A stretch of DNA of 64,000 nt from Diospyros lotus (taxonomy: Eukaryota; Streptophyta; Magnoliopsida; Ericales; Ebenaceae), in NCBI RefSeq assembly GCF_014633365.1, contig NC_068344.1:31065170-31129169 (forward strand), read 5' to 3'. Below the pieces are notes generated by a model that worked only from the letters and a program-made list of their open reading frames with translations, was not told where the DNA came from and did no database searches. Positions 36,171 through 46,301 of the stretch are shown in pieces (the stretch's first letter is position 1; every line of letters starts with the position of its first letter). The translations under genes and the position numbers were made by a program.

Positions 36171-36291
36171 GAGTTCAAGGAGGAGAGCTGGGGATTTGTT
36201 AGGGCCGTTGCCCCTTTATCTAGATGGGGATCTCTGTTTTCGCAGATTGATCGTCTCAGAGCCCATGAGTCATCAACTTAAACCAACTGCC
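36171..36291 (+). ncRNA. Alpha element, class F
   Basis: GGAGAGCTGGGGATTT, GGGCCGTTGCCCC, GATCTCTGTTTTCGCAGAT hairpin, AGAGCCCATGAGT, tail CCAACTGCCC. The upstream lead GGGCTCAAAGATGAAAGCC is shared with other class F copies. Confidence 0.42.
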
Positions 36292-36364
36292 CTCGGTGTG
36301 TGTGTGTGTGTGGCATTCTGGCTGTGCTTATGTCTTTTCTTTCTTTCTCTTCTTCTTTCTTTTT

Positions 36365-36560
36365 TGTGGCTGTGATGATAAATTTTCTGGCTTCAGATCA
36401 ACTGTTGAAGGGGATCCCACCTGCTTCTTGGCGGGGCAACACGGACAGCCATTTGGAGGGAGGGGGCTATGATCTCCTCTTTCATTAGGCAACCGATGCT
36501 TGCAGCCATGGCGATGGTAGCCTTTCCTCTCAGCCTACTGATCTAATTGGATCCGATGTG
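36365..36560 (+). ncRNA. Beta-1 element, D box degenerate
   Basis: C box GTGATGA at 36372-36378, core TTGGCGGGGCAACAC, GGCAACCGATGCTTGCAGCC; the D box position reads CCGA and the terminal stem is lost. Likely a decayed copy. Confidence 0.4.
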
Positions 36561-36643
36561 TTAATATCACCACCCGAACTTAATTACATCAGTATTTAAT
36601 TCTGATACCAAGCGGGCCTAAGGTTACTCATTAGCTTAAGAAT

Positions 36644-36761
36644 GAGGCTTGCATGGAGAGATGGGAATTTCAGAAGGTTGTTGCCCCTCTGTCGATGATG
36701 GCTTTCTCCACAGGGATGTCATCTGAAAGCCGATGATTTCTCAAAAAAGGAACAAACAACC
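36644..36761 (+). ncRNA. Alpha element, class C
   Basis: GAGGCTTGCATGGAGAGATGGG, AAGGTTGTTGCCCCTCT, AAGCCGATGATTTC, tail AAACAACCC. GTTGCCCC is complementary to GGGGTAAC of the beta-3 downstream through one G-U pair. Confidence 0.45.
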
Positions 36762-36885
36762 CTCTTCGCGTAAACGCACACATATGTACACATATCAATT
36801 ATGTCCCTGAACGTGTTTGGTATTGCTGTCGCAATAAAAAGGAACTAACACCCTTTTAGCACCCACACAGATACAAGCATATGCC

Positions 36886-36921
<36 letters not shown>

Positions 36922-36929
36922 GTTTATGT

Positions 36930-37087
36930 GAGGCTGTGATGATGGTTTTTAGGAAAATCAGACATAGAAGAAGCCAACCCTGGCGGGGTAACTCAGTGGG
37001 CAGTGAGTCATTTGTGTCTCGTGGCCATTGTTTCTGCAGCCAAGGCTGGCGTCCTCATTTTCTTGAGAAAAGGCGAATCTGAGCCTC
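36930..37087 (+). ncRNA. Beta-3 element, box C/D-like
   Basis: Terminal stem GAGGC/GCCTC, C box GTGATGA at 36936-36942, D box CTGA at 37079-37082, core CCCTGGCGGGGTAACTCAGT, TTTCTGCAGCC. About 158 nt, preceded by (CT)n(TA)n. Confidence 0.55.
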
Positions 37088-37195
37088 CTTTTTGGTCTGT
37101 TTGGCTTACCTTAAGAGCTGTTTGGCTTGCCCGGTGCTTAAAAACTCTCGAACTGTTTATAATCTGTTAATGAGATTGTGACTCAATAAATGCAT

Positions 37196-37320
37196 GAGGC
37201 TTGACATGGAGAGCTGGGAATTTGCAAAGGTCCGTTGCCCCTCTCCATAGACGGGTGATATCTGCATCCGCAGATCAATCATCTGAGAGCCAATGATTTT
37301 CTTAATCAAACTCAACAGGC
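37196..37320 (+). ncRNA. Alpha element, class E
   Basis: GAGGCTTGACATGGAGAGCTGGG, GTCCGTTGCCCCTCTCC, TCTGC/GCAGA hairpin, AGAGCCAATGATTTTC, tail CAACAGGC. Confidence 0.45.
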
Positions 37321-37350
37321 CTTTCTTTTCTTTTGACTTAGAAAATGAAT

Positions 37351-37410
37351 GAGGCTTGCAACAGAGAGACCGGATGTTTCTAAAGGTGGTTGCCCCTCTC
37401 TGCTTCATCT
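37351..37410 (+). pseudogene. Alpha element, class D, 3' truncated
   Basis: GAGGCTTGCAACAGAGAG through GGTTGCCCCTCTCTGC, then cut by the repeat that starts at about 37405. Confidence 0.5.
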
Positions 37411-37790
37411 TTATTTGATGCACAGAAATGGCGGCACCAAGCACAGAAACACCAATTTGTGTTTGTGAATCAACGGCGGCTCAACCCAGTTTGTGCTTGT
37501 GAATCGACAGTGGCACCGAGCAATCAGAGTTGTGAATCAATGGCAGCACCAAGCACTGAGCAACCGGGCGGCAAGGGGGAACGATGATAAGGGGATGGTC
37601 AGAGAGATAGAGAGGGGCTTTAAGCTGTGACGAAGGTAAACCTGAGAGAGTTAAGGGTTCGCATGGGGCAGCCCTCGAATCAGAATTAATATTATGCTAG
37701 TTAGAGACAGAATCTTTTCCATCTCTAATCTCTTCGTGGACGGAAATGTTTCGATATTTTACTAATATTACAAATATTTTAGCACATACG
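37405..37790 (+). repeat. Repeat X, copy 1
   Basis: Starts at TTTATTTGATGCACAGAAAT and contains GGCGGCACCAAGCAC, ACTGAGCAACCGGGCGGCAA, AAGGGTTCGCA and GGCAGCCCTCGAATCAG. It recurs at 38705-39030 after the same alpha-D fragment and, inverted, at about 54040-54220. No clear TIR or ORF is seen; it may be a non-autonomous element. Confidence 0.65.
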
Positions 37791-37842
37791 CATATACAAG
37801 CATATGAACCCTCTCTATCTCTCTGTCTCTCTCTGCTTATGT

Positions 37843-38000
37843 GAGGCTGTGATGATGGTTTTTAGGAAAATCAAACATACAAGAAGCCAACCCTGGCGGG
37901 GTAACTCAGTGGGCAGTGAGTCATTTGTGTCTCGTGGCCATTGTTTCTGCAGCCATGGCTGGCGTCCTCATTTGCCTGAGAAAAGGTGAATCTGAGCCTC
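37843..38000 (+). ncRNA. Beta-3 element, box C/D-like
   Basis: Terminal stem GAGGC/GCCTC, C box GTGATGA at 37849-37855, D box CTGA at 37992-37995, core CCTGGCGGGGTAACTCAGTG. About 92% alike, by eye, to the copy at 36930, so part of a local duplication. No class C alpha precedes it here. Confidence 0.52.
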
Positions 38001-38539
38001 CCCCTTTCCGTATCCGTAGCTAAGTATTTTCCTGGTTTATTCAGCTTCTTGAATTCTGAAAGATGATTTTCCCAGGGGATGTCTGTTCTTGACAAATTGC
38101 ACTTCTGTGCTGTGTTTATACTATTCTTTGTGAGAAGTGGTTTTGTTTTCTGTCTTGCAATTAACTTTATTTAGTTTATAGAATGAGATTATGATATGTA
38201 TAACACGTCAATGCAAGAATGTCACCAAAAGTGTCACAATTGAGTATCTGAATAACATTTTCCTGTTGATTATTCTCAATTTGACATGATGGAAAACTAT
38301 TCTCTTGAAGTTGAGAAATTAAAATGCAAGGCAGCAAGTTTCCTCAAAATTTGTCGATCAATTTTTTAATAAAAATGTTAATTATGTTTGGGTAGAAAAC
38401 TAGAAACCAGTGTTGTTTCCTTTATTTGGGATTATGAACAAGTAATCCAAGTGTTTGACAAAAAGCCTCCTCCCAGTTGTTGCTTTGCATTTCCTTTAAG
38501 TTTTCACATTCTTTGTTGTGAAAATTACGTATTTGTTCC

Positions 38540-38620
38540 TCTCCATAGAAAGGTGATATCTGCATCCGCAGATCAATCGTCTGAGAGCCAATGATTTTTT
38601 TTAATCAAATTAAACAGGCC
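38540..38620 (+). pseudogene. Alpha element, class E, 5' truncated
   Basis: Only CTCTCCATAGAAAGG onward remains: TCTGC/GCAGA hairpin, AGAGCCAATGATTTTT, tail AAACAGGCC. The 5' half is replaced by unrelated AT-rich DNA. Confidence 0.4.
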
Positions 38621-38650
38621 TTTCTTTTCTTGTGACCCAGAAAAAGAATT

Positions 38651-38708
38651 GAGGCTTCCAGCAGAGAGACAGGATGTTTTTGAGGGTGGTTGCCCCTCTC
38701 TGCATTAT
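38651..38708 (+). pseudogene. Alpha element, class D, 3' truncated
   Basis: GAGGCTTCCAGCAGAGAG to GGTTGCCCCTCTCTGC, cut by repeat X at the same point as the copy at 37351, so the truncation predates the local duplication. Confidence 0.5.
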
Positions 38709-39030
38709 CTTTATTTGATGCACGGAAATGATGGCACCGAGCACGGAAACGTCAATTCGTGCTTGTGAATTGACGGCGGCTCAGCCCAGTTTGTGTTTGT
38801 GAATTGATGGTGGCACCAAGCACTGAGCAACCAGGTGGCAAGGGGGAACGATGATAAGGGGATGGTCTGAGAGATAGTAGATGTAAGTTGTGATGAAGGT
38901 AAACCTAAGAGAGATAAGGGTTCACAGAGGGCAGCCCTCGAATCAGAATTAAAATTATGCTGGTTAGAGACAATTTTTTTTGTCTGTAACCTCTTTGTGG
39001 ATGGAAATGTCTTGATATTTTGCTAATATT
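38705..39030 (+). repeat. Repeat X, copy 2
   Basis: Same order and orientation as 37405-37790 (GATGCACGGAAATGATGGCA, CACTGAGCAACCAGGTGGCA, GGCAGCCCTCGAATCAG). Slightly shorter. Confidence 0.65.
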
Positions 39031-39288
39031 ACGAAACAGCTCTGAAACATTTTTGAAAGTGCAGAAATGGGTTAGGTGTATTTTTGGTGTTTCTCAGCGT
39101 TTCAATACGGGAAACGTCAAAACGGCACCTTGAGGCATTTCTGTGCATCATAGAATAAAGAAGCTTGTGATATCCTTCTCCAAAATCAATAGCCCTTTGG
39201 GTTTTGCGTATTTATACATGATGTATGCTTCTGCATTGCTGTTTCACTGCCACTGCCACATCTCCTCTTCAATATTGCAAATTCTAAA

Positions 39289-39494
39289 GAGACTGATGAT
39301 AAATTTTCTGGCTCCAGATCAGGTGTTGAGCAGGTCTAAATCCCAGTTCTTGGCGGGGCAGCCCGGATGGTCTGGAGAGAGACAGAAAGAAACGTAGCTT
39401 CTGTTTGTCTCTCCTAGTTGGCGACCAGCATTAGCAGCCATGGCGGGGGTTGCCAGTCTTCTCACTTCACTGATCTGATTAGATCTGAGTCTCA
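39289..39494 (+). ncRNA. Beta-2 element, box C/D-like
   Basis: Terminal stem GAGAC/GTCTC, a compensated variant of GAGGC/GCCTC. C box is CTGATGA (39293-39299), D box CTGA at 39485-39488, core TTGGCGGGGCAGCCC, GCGACCAGCATTAGCAGCC. Confidence 0.5.
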
Positions 39495-39614
39495 ACTCCC
39501 ATCCTTTGTCCACAGATCTTCCCTCTTTGACATCATTGTGGCTTGAAATATTAAAGTAAATTGGGGTAATGCCCTGTTTGGGATTGAGTTAAAGAAATGA
39601 GTTGAACCCAGTCT

Positions 39615-39724
39615 GAGGCACGGAGAGCCTGGAAGTTTAAAAGGGTTGTTGCCCCTCTCTGTGAAGGCAACCTCTGATATGAGATTGCCCAAAGCCAGTG
39701 ATTTTGTTCACCAAACCAACATTT
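39615..39724 (+). ncRNA. Alpha element, class G
   Basis: GAGGCACGGAGAGCCTGG, GGGTTGTTGCCCCTCTCTG, AAAGCCAGTGATTTTG, tail CCAACATTT. Confidence 0.42.
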
Positions 39725-39972
39725 AGTGTGTGCATGTGGGTATGGGCATGAACAGGTTTGGTTTAGTCAAACACTTCTCTCTACTTGCTCCTTTTCTTTG
39801 TAGTCCTTGTTGCTTGTGCTGCTGCTGAATGTGCAGATATAAAAGGAAAATGGTACCCGTAGAGAAATGCCGTATCAAACTTTATTTATCCAAAAAAAAA
39901 AGAGATTATATCATAGTTGCAGTGAATACTTTTGCCAATTTGGGGCTCAAAGATGGAAGCCGTGAATTCAAG

Positions 39973-40091
39973 GAGGCTTGTTTGAAGAGCTGGGGATTTG
40001 TGAGGGATGTTGGCCCTCTCCTTAGAAGGTGATCTCTGTTTTCAGAGATTGATCATATGAGAGAAGATGATTCATTGATTGAAATCAACTT
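39973..40091 (+). ncRNA. Alpha element, class F
   Basis: GAGGCTTGTTTGAAGAGCTGGGG, GGATGTTGGCCCTCTCC, perfect hairpin ATCTCTG/CAGAGAT at about 40031-40048, tail ATCAACTTTG. The GTTGCCCC motif is altered to GTTGGCCC. Confidence 0.38.
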
Positions 40092-40201
40092 TGCTTGCAC
40101 TTTATCTAGCCAAAAAAAAAACAACTGCACTTTCTCTCTTTCTTGTAAGAGTATCATTTTCTGTTTTGTTGAAAGACTGTGACTCTAGAAATTTAATGGA
40201 C

Positions 40202-40323
40202 GAGGCTTCAAACAGAGAGGTGGGATATTTGTATGGGGAGTTGCCCTGCTGTGGGAAGGCGATCTCTATATTCAAAGATTGATCTTCTGAGTGCTGATGA
40301 TTTGTAGACCAAAATGAACCGCC
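40202..40323 (+). ncRNA. Alpha element, class I (divergent)
   Basis: GAGGCTTCAAACAGAGAGGTGGG, GGGGAGTTGCCCTGCTG, GATCTCTATATTCAAAGATTG, GTGCTGATGATTTG, tail GAACCGCC. It is followed by alpha-H rather than a beta. Confidence 0.35.
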
Positions 40324-40510
40324 TTTTTCTCTTCCCATACAAATTTTATGAAGAAAACAACTGTATCGACATCATTTTCCTTTCAAGGATATGAAGCCTT
40401 GAAGAATATATGTGAATGCCTCCCTGTGACCAAATTTTAAGATATGCCAAACACCCTCTTAAGGTTTATGATGATGTTGTGGTTTCCTTGCCACTGGAAA
40501 TGAATTATTT

Positions 40511-40606
40511 GAGGCTTCTTCAGGCTGAGAGATGGGATGTTGCTCCTCTCTGTTCTTAGCAAGAAGCCACTGATTTCATCTCTCATCTCCACTTAAATCA
40601 ACTGCC
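40511..40606 (+). ncRNA. Alpha element, class H
   Basis: Closing helix GGCTTCTT/AAGAAGCC is a perfect 8 bp. Hairpin GAGAG/CTCTC encloses GTTGCTCC; then ACTGATTTC, tail ATCAACTGCC. Confidence 0.48.
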
Positions 40607-40705
40607 TTTGGTGGGTGGGTGTGCACGCGCGCACTTATTGGCTGAGCATTCTGGCTTTGCTTCTGCCTCTAATGCCGCTTCAGGATCATCATCACCATCG
40701 TCCTT

Positions 40706-40879
40706 TAGATGCTGTGATGATAAATATTCTGAGTCTAGATCAGCTGTCCAAGGGTATTCCACCTGATTCCTGGCGTGGCAACCCGGATGGCCATTGAAAG
40801 TGGGGGCTCTTTTCTCCTCTCTTGCTAGGCAGTGGGGGTGGTCATTCTTCTCGGCTTACTGACTTAGATCTGAGCCTCC
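40706..40879 (+). ncRNA. Beta-1 element, box C/D-like
   Basis: C box GTGATGA at 40714-40720, D box CTGA at 40870-40873, core CTGGCGTGGCAACCC, inner TAGATCAG. The terminal stem is weakened (GATGC against GCCTC). About 174 nt, with a deletion around the GGCAACC...GCAGCC block. Confidence 0.45.
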
Positions 40880-42325
40880 ATATGCCCACATCAATGGTAA
40901 TATCTTTACTTCTGAGATTTGCATGCGTCGTATGTTCTAAATATGGTCTTGGCGATGGAAGTTGTTTTGAGTAGAGATCTTATGGTTTGAATATATTTTG
41001 ATTGCTTCTGCATCTGTTCAAATCCAGCATGAACAGATTTTACCTCTGCATTTGTTAAAATCAGGCATTGAACTGATTTTCTGATTTTGGTGGGTCATCA
41101 ACGTCAATATTAATTGGAATTTTTAAACATCTATTAAATGCTTCTAATTAAGTATAATGTGTAAGAAATGGTGGATTTCATTCTACAGTAAGTGTTCATA
41201 ACAGCTTTTGTTTACTTGACTTTATGATCAATTTTTATTGTGTTTGTTTCTATTTTTTTAAATTTAAGAATTGATAGTGCTTTTTGTTTATTAAAAGTTT
41301 ATAAATGAAAACTAAGAGCATTGATTCGTAAAAAAAATATTTTTCCTAGTTAATTTATTATTAAATGTTTTTCAATGAAATATTTAACTTATTTTTGTAC
41401 ACTTGTATAGCTGAAAGGGAAAATATTTTTTAAGTAGAAACATTTTATATCAAAATCTAAGAAATGCTAGTAAATAGAATTTGATAAGTTATATTTTATT
41501 ATTGTCAAATTCTTTTGTGTTTTGATTCCTCTTTACACGAAACATTTTTTTATGCAAAACTAAAATAAAATATCTTTGATATTTTTTTTGCCTATAATAT
41601 TTTAAACAAAATATTTTAGCAAAATTACTTTCTGAAGTAACAAGTTAAATGTTGCTGGACTTTATTTTTTAAGAAGTACAAGTCAGCCCACAAAAATGGA
41701 CGTCAGCTACTTAGAGGCTGTTTGGCTTACCCATTTTAGGATGGCTTTTAAGCCTTTTTACTTAAAAGCTTTGTAAAACTTTTAAATTGGTTAATGTTTT
41801 AGTTGATAACGTGTTTGAATAAATTTGTTTTTAAGGCTTACCATTTATGTAGTTGTGTTTGGTTTGAAAAAATTGATAAACTATCAAAAGTTAACAAAAA
41901 GGCTAAAATGGACAAACCGATAGTTGTGATGTAGGTGATGGTGATGGCGAAAACACAGTGATGGGTTGGAGGCGACGGTTGAGATGGAAGTTGGAAGCGA
42001 TGGTCGAGATGTGGCTGATGGAGGCGGCAACGAGAAGGAGATGGGAGGGAGGCGGTATTGTTTAAGGGCAGAAGTTGGAAATAGTAGAGTTTTAGGAGGG
42101 GAAAATTGTAAATCACTTGGTCAACGAAATAAGTTGATAACAGTGTTTTGAGAAAAATTGGGGCGGAGCTTTTTTAAAATGCTGTTAAAATAGCGTTTAA
42201 GTTTGTCAGTATTTAATCTCTTTAATTTTTAACAAACGTGTCATAAAATAAGTTATAATGTTTAAGCTCCACTGACAACTTGTAAACTGTCAAACCTGAG
42301 CGGCAAACACCCTCTTAGGCTTTAA
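40880..42325. other. Spacer with a MITE
   Basis: Transcribed-type or intergenic AT-rich spacer to about 41.7 kb. Between about 41711 and 42317 lies a MITE-like block whose ends AGAGGCTGTTTGGCTTACCC and GCGGCAAACACCCTCT are roughly inverted; the same GGCTGTTTGGCTTACC end occurs at 37.1 kb and, reversed, at 61.30 and 61.56 kb. Confidence 0.5.
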
Positions 42326-43202
42326 ACTTTGAGTATAACTTGTGCCGATGTCTTTGACTTGTTGGAATCTGATTTTTTTAAAAGTAAAGTGCACTTCACT
42401 AGTAGCTACAGGGGGGACACTGCTGCAATTGGACTTCTAGGTAAGCTGTAGTGCTTTCATTCAAGATTGAACTGTCATGTTTCAAGTAATTTCTTCTACT
42501 GGTCATCTATTTTGCCAGCATGTGGGTGTAGTAATGCATCTCTAGAATGGGTGGAGTCTGAGGTGGTTGAATGTGCTTGTGCTCTGGGCTTGCTTGATGT
42601 CAAGGTAATACTTATTCTATTGTTCCGTGATAAATGATGTAGGCCTTTTCTCATAAGTACTTATTGCAGCATCAATGTAATTGATATTCATTCTTGGAGT
42701 CATGAAATGATGACAATGCAATTTGAATTAATCAGTAACTTGGCCAACCCATGGCTCATCTACTTAAAATATATGTAATGAGAGTGAAATCTTGCCTTGA
42801 CAAACACCCAACTCTCATTGATCTTTCAAGGTGGCACAAGTTATACCGAAAGTTTTGCTTTGCACATTGAAAACAAATATATATGCACAAATCATATAAT
42901 TTTTTTTATAGTACAAGTCAGTCAAAATTAGTATTATTTACTTTTAGGTTTTCTCTCTCCTCTCATATCATCTGTGATTCAGATCTGATGATACTGGCAA
43001 ATGTTTTGGATGTCAAGTCACTTTGGCTTGTTCCAGAGATCTGGTGTTAAGGGTTCACCATCTTGGTCAGTTGAGCATTGAGAGGCAGGTTCCACCTGGC
43101 CAAGGTCAATCTGTCTTAACAGGAAGGTTCAATTTCTCAGCCCTTTCTTTTCCTAATCAGGGTTTCGGATCTAATCTCATGTTTTTTCTTAATTCTGGTT
43201 AA
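42326..43202 (+). CDS. Unidentified exon-like coding segments inside the array
   Basis: Segment 1 (open 42326-42440) reads ADVFDLLESDFFKSKVHFTS then SYRGDTAAIGLL and ends at TAG|GTAAGC. Segment 2 (42519-42604) starts after CCAG, restores the frame and reads CGCSNASLEWVESEVVECAC then ALGLLDVK before AAG|GTAATA. Segment 3 (42983-43202) reads DDTGKCFGCQVTLACSRDLV then LRVHHLGQLSIERQVPPGQG and stays open for 72 codons, but its phase does not join directly to segment 2, so an exon is missing or this is a fragment. The composition is protein-like (Cys-rich, mixed). I do not recognise the family. Confidence 0.4.
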
Positions 43203-44045
43203 ATTGTTTTCACTTTCCATTTCTGTTCCTGAAAAAGCAATTTCTTGAGAAATGGATTGTGTTGATTTTGTAATTGTAGTAATTTGGGATAATGGGGGTT
43301 TGGATTTTAATTAAGGAGCATGGTCAACAGGTAGAATAAATGAATTGCATAATTCACTTTTAAGGTTTTTACCAGTTAATGCAAAGAGGTCTGTCTTGCT
43401 ACTAAGTTTATTTAGTTATAATGTTGTATTATTTTTAATATTTTACATATATATAAACTTTACCTTTTGTATGAATTATTATATTTTGATTATTTTCTGT
43501 TTTCACTACAAGGGAAACTATTTCTCCAGAGGAGAGAGAAAATAAAGGCCGTCAATAATTCTACCTCAGTTTTTGCAAAAAATTTGTCTATTTTTTTTAT
43601 CAAAATTATTTAGGAAGTATTTAACATAATTATTTGAAAATATTTAATATGTTTGATAAAAAATAAAATATGAGGCCAGTATTCTTTTCCCTCATTTAGG
43701 ATTTGGAGACGAGTATGCCTGCAGGTTTATAAAAAAACCCAGATGATTAGGCCTGCGAATATCATTTCAATTCACATGCTCTGCTTTTGTAAATATTCCT
43801 ATTGTTTCTGTCATTTGGCAATATGCTCTAAGGAGATAGGTCTATTCTGGGTATTTCAGTGCTTTTTTCTGAAGATCAGACTTCAAATTTAGCTTGGTGC
43901 ACGAATGTTGATGTCACTATATTCTGTGAAGTTTTTGTTTTTCTTTACTATATTGGATAATCGAAGATGAAGAAACAATCAACCAGGGCACAAGCTGGTC
44001 TTGAATCCAACTTAAATTTGGCCCTTGAGGGAATGAAATCAGAAC
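43203..44045. other. Array spacer, 5' part of the 5-kb duplication
   Basis: No element to 44045. From about 43625 the text is duplicated at 48752 onward, and part (CTTCAAATTTAGCTTGGTGCAC) also recurs near 57590, so the spacers belong to the duplicated units. Confidence 0.6.
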
Positions 44046-44148
44046 GAGGCACAGAGAGCCGGGGAGTCTCCAAGGCTGGTCCCTCTCTGCGAAGATCTCT
44101 AATATGAGATTTGGATTATTTTGTTGGCCGTTAATGAAACCAACAGAC
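44046..44148 (+). ncRNA. Alpha element, class G
   Basis: GAGGCACAGAGAGCCGGG, GGCTGGTCCCTCTCTGCG, tail CCAACAGACC. GTTGCCCC is lost (GGTCCC), so it is probably decayed. Confidence 0.38.
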
Positions 44149-44258
44149 CTGTGTGTGAGTTTACATATCTATTCTGGTATGAGCAAACACCCATTTTGTT
44201 GTTATCTCTGGGTAATTCATTGTGGCTTTGCTGCTGCTCTGTTTTTTCTTCATTATTT

Positions 44259-44455
44259 GGGGGCTGTGATGATAAATTCTGGGTCTAGATCATCTCTCAG
44301 GGGGATTCCACCTGGTTCCTAGCGGGGCAACCTCGATGGCCATTGAAAGGGGGCTCTGTTCTCCTTTGTCAATTGGCAACCAAACCAATGCTTCCAACCC
44401 TGTCGAGGGTGGCTGCCCTCTCGGCCTTCCTGATCTGAATTGGATCTCAGCCTCC
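44259..44455 (+). ncRNA. Beta-1 element, D box mutated
   Basis: C box GTGATGA at 44266-44272; the D box position is CTCA (44446-44449). Terminal stem GGGGGC/GCCTCC, core CTAGCGGGGCAACC. The same D box change is in the duplicate at 51.3 kb. Confidence 0.42.
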
Positions 44456-44578
44456 ACATAAGCTCTTGAAGAGCAGTAGAGCTTGTAAACTGCGATGATT
44501 TTAGCTTTTAAAAATCAAAGGGGCTCTAATTCCCTCCCAAACAATCCTTAATGAAAGATTGTGAATCTAGAGTACGCA

Positions 44579-44650
44579 CGAGGCTCGACATGGTGTGCGA
44601 TTGCTGGTCTTCTCATTTTACCAATCAGAATAGATCTGAGGCCCAATGCC
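44579..44650 (+). pseudogene. Alpha-E/beta-2 deletion fusion
   Basis: The first 13 or so bases of a class E alpha (GAGGCTCGACATG) join directly to the last 55 bases of a beta-2 (TTGCTGGTCTTCTCATTTTACC to ATCTGAG). A deletion removed everything between. The identical joint is present at 51470-51535. Confidence 0.6.
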
Positions 44651-44739
44651 TGTCCTCCACATATGGATCTTCCGTCTCATACATGCTCTCATCTCTAATA
44701 TTTTTTAAAAGTTGGTCTCTAATATTTTTTAAAAGTTGG

Positions 44740-45043
44740 CCTGACGCGTCTTTCTCTTCATCCTCTTTTTTCGTTGCAGTCCTTGCGGCTGCTGAAGGAG
44801 CTTATATAAGAAGAGAAACGATATCGTTAGAGAAAGGTTGTCTCACATTTTTACATACAGGGAGAAGAATGGTTGTTACACAATTGCATTGAATATTTTC
44901 TCAGATTTTGGGCTGAAAGATGTCATGGAAATGGTTAGTGGTATAGTTAGAGGGCCAGTCACTGTCTATGTTGATATTGGTTTGAACCATCATTCCGCTC
45001 TCCCTTTAGCTCTGTTCTCTTGCTTGCCAGGCCAGCCCTCTCA
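44740..45043 (+). other. Spacer with class F alpha lead remnant
   Basis: TATAAGAAGAGAAACG, CGTTAGAGAAAGG and TTTTGGGCTGAAAGATG correspond to the lead of the class F alpha at 39837-39965, but the alpha body is absent. Confidence 0.4.
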
Positions 45044-45732
45044 GGGAAATTCTATACCCACCCCGATAAATTACTCTTTACAGTCCACTCTATGCAAAAT
45101 TCTATCAAAATTTTAAAATTCACATTTTAGCCCCCTCCACTACCACCTCCAACCATCTCGATCGTCGCTTCACCTCTCTTTTCCTCCCACACTTATACAC
45201 ATACACACAAACACAGAGAAAGAGAGACAGAGAGTGGGTCGGTTGCCATGGCCGACCCACACACACACATACACCATATATATATATACACACACACATA
45301 TATATATAAAGAGAGCATGGCCGACCCACACACACATTTATATATATATACAACACATATATATATACACACACGCGCGCATGGTCGCGGCCATGGAAAC
45401 CCTCGCACCTCGCGGTGCGGGGATTTCTCAAACCTCTGCACTGCGAGGTGCGAAGGACTCTAAACCAAACCTCCGCACCTCGCGGTGCGAAGGATTATGT
45501 AATCTCTGTACCGCGAGTTGCGGGGGACCTTCGCACCTCGCAGTGCAGAGGTTTGAGTCCATGGCCGCGACCATGGCTGTCATGGCCGCAACCATGCGTG
45601 TGTGTATATATGTGTGTGTGAGTGCTTGTGTATATATATACATGTGTGTGTGTATATATATATATATAAACGTGTGGGTCGGCCATCGCTGACCCACTCT
45701 CTCTCTATTCGGCTTTCATGGCCGTGGCTATG

Positions 45733-45767
<35 letters not shown>

Positions 45768-46078
45768 GGGGGGGTTGGCCATGGCAACCGACCCTCTCCT
45801 TCTCTCTCTCTATTTGGCTTCCATGGCCGCGGCTTAAGTGTGTGTGTGTATATATGTGTGTGTGTGAGTGTCAGCCATGGCAGCCGACCCACTCTCTGTC
45901 TCTCTCTCTATGTGTTTGTGTGTATATGGTGTGGGAGGAAAAGAGAGAGGTGAGGCGTCAGTCGGGATGGTCGGAGTAGGTAGTGGGTGGGGCTAAAATG
46001 AAAATTTTAAAATTTTGATAGAATTTTACATGAGGTGGGCTATAGAGAGTAATTTGTCGGGTGTGTATAGAATTTCCC
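45044..46078. mobile_element. Long-TIR Mutator-like element (1035 bp)
   Basis: Arms begin GGGAAATTCTATACCCACCC and GGGAAATTCTATACACACCC and stay similar for about 125 bp. The flanks GCCCTCTCA and ATCCTCTCA match at 7 of 9 positions, the Mutator target length. The interior is microsatellite plus a repeated CATGGCCGACCCAC motif and a palindrome cluster; there is no transposase. Confidence 0.72.
45405..45555. repeat. CGCACCTCGCGGTGCG palindrome cluster
   Basis: Five imperfect copies of CGCACCTCGC(G/A)GTGCG in alternating orientation, joined by AAACCTC/GAGGTTT-type linkers, all within 150 bp. Each copy folds on itself and on its neighbours. Confidence 0.75.
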
Positions 46079-46087
46079 ATCCTCTCA

Positions 46088-46290
46088 GTTCTAAAACATT
46101 TATTAAAATGCCCAGAATACCCTTTATTTTGAGTACCCATCACATCACCTCACCCAACCTAAAGTGGAAAAAAAGGTTCAATGCATAAATTCAGCCGCCA
46201 TAAATAATTAAGAAACTTGAGGTCAAGGTTTAACCTTTTGCGATCCCTCTTTTCTTTTCCCATATAAGCATTGCATTTCCCAGAGAACTG
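46088..46290 (+). promoter_or_regulatory. Decayed second copy of the array-head region
   Basis: Blocks such as AAAATGCCCAGAATACCCT, CAATGCATAAATTCAGCCGC and GAGGTCAAGGTTTAACC parallel 34755-34900 (AAAATGTCTAGAATACCCT and so on). It suggests a duplicated array promoter whose TTAGGG repeat has degenerated. Confidence 0.35.
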
Positions 46291-46301
46291 ATTTGGCATA
46301 G

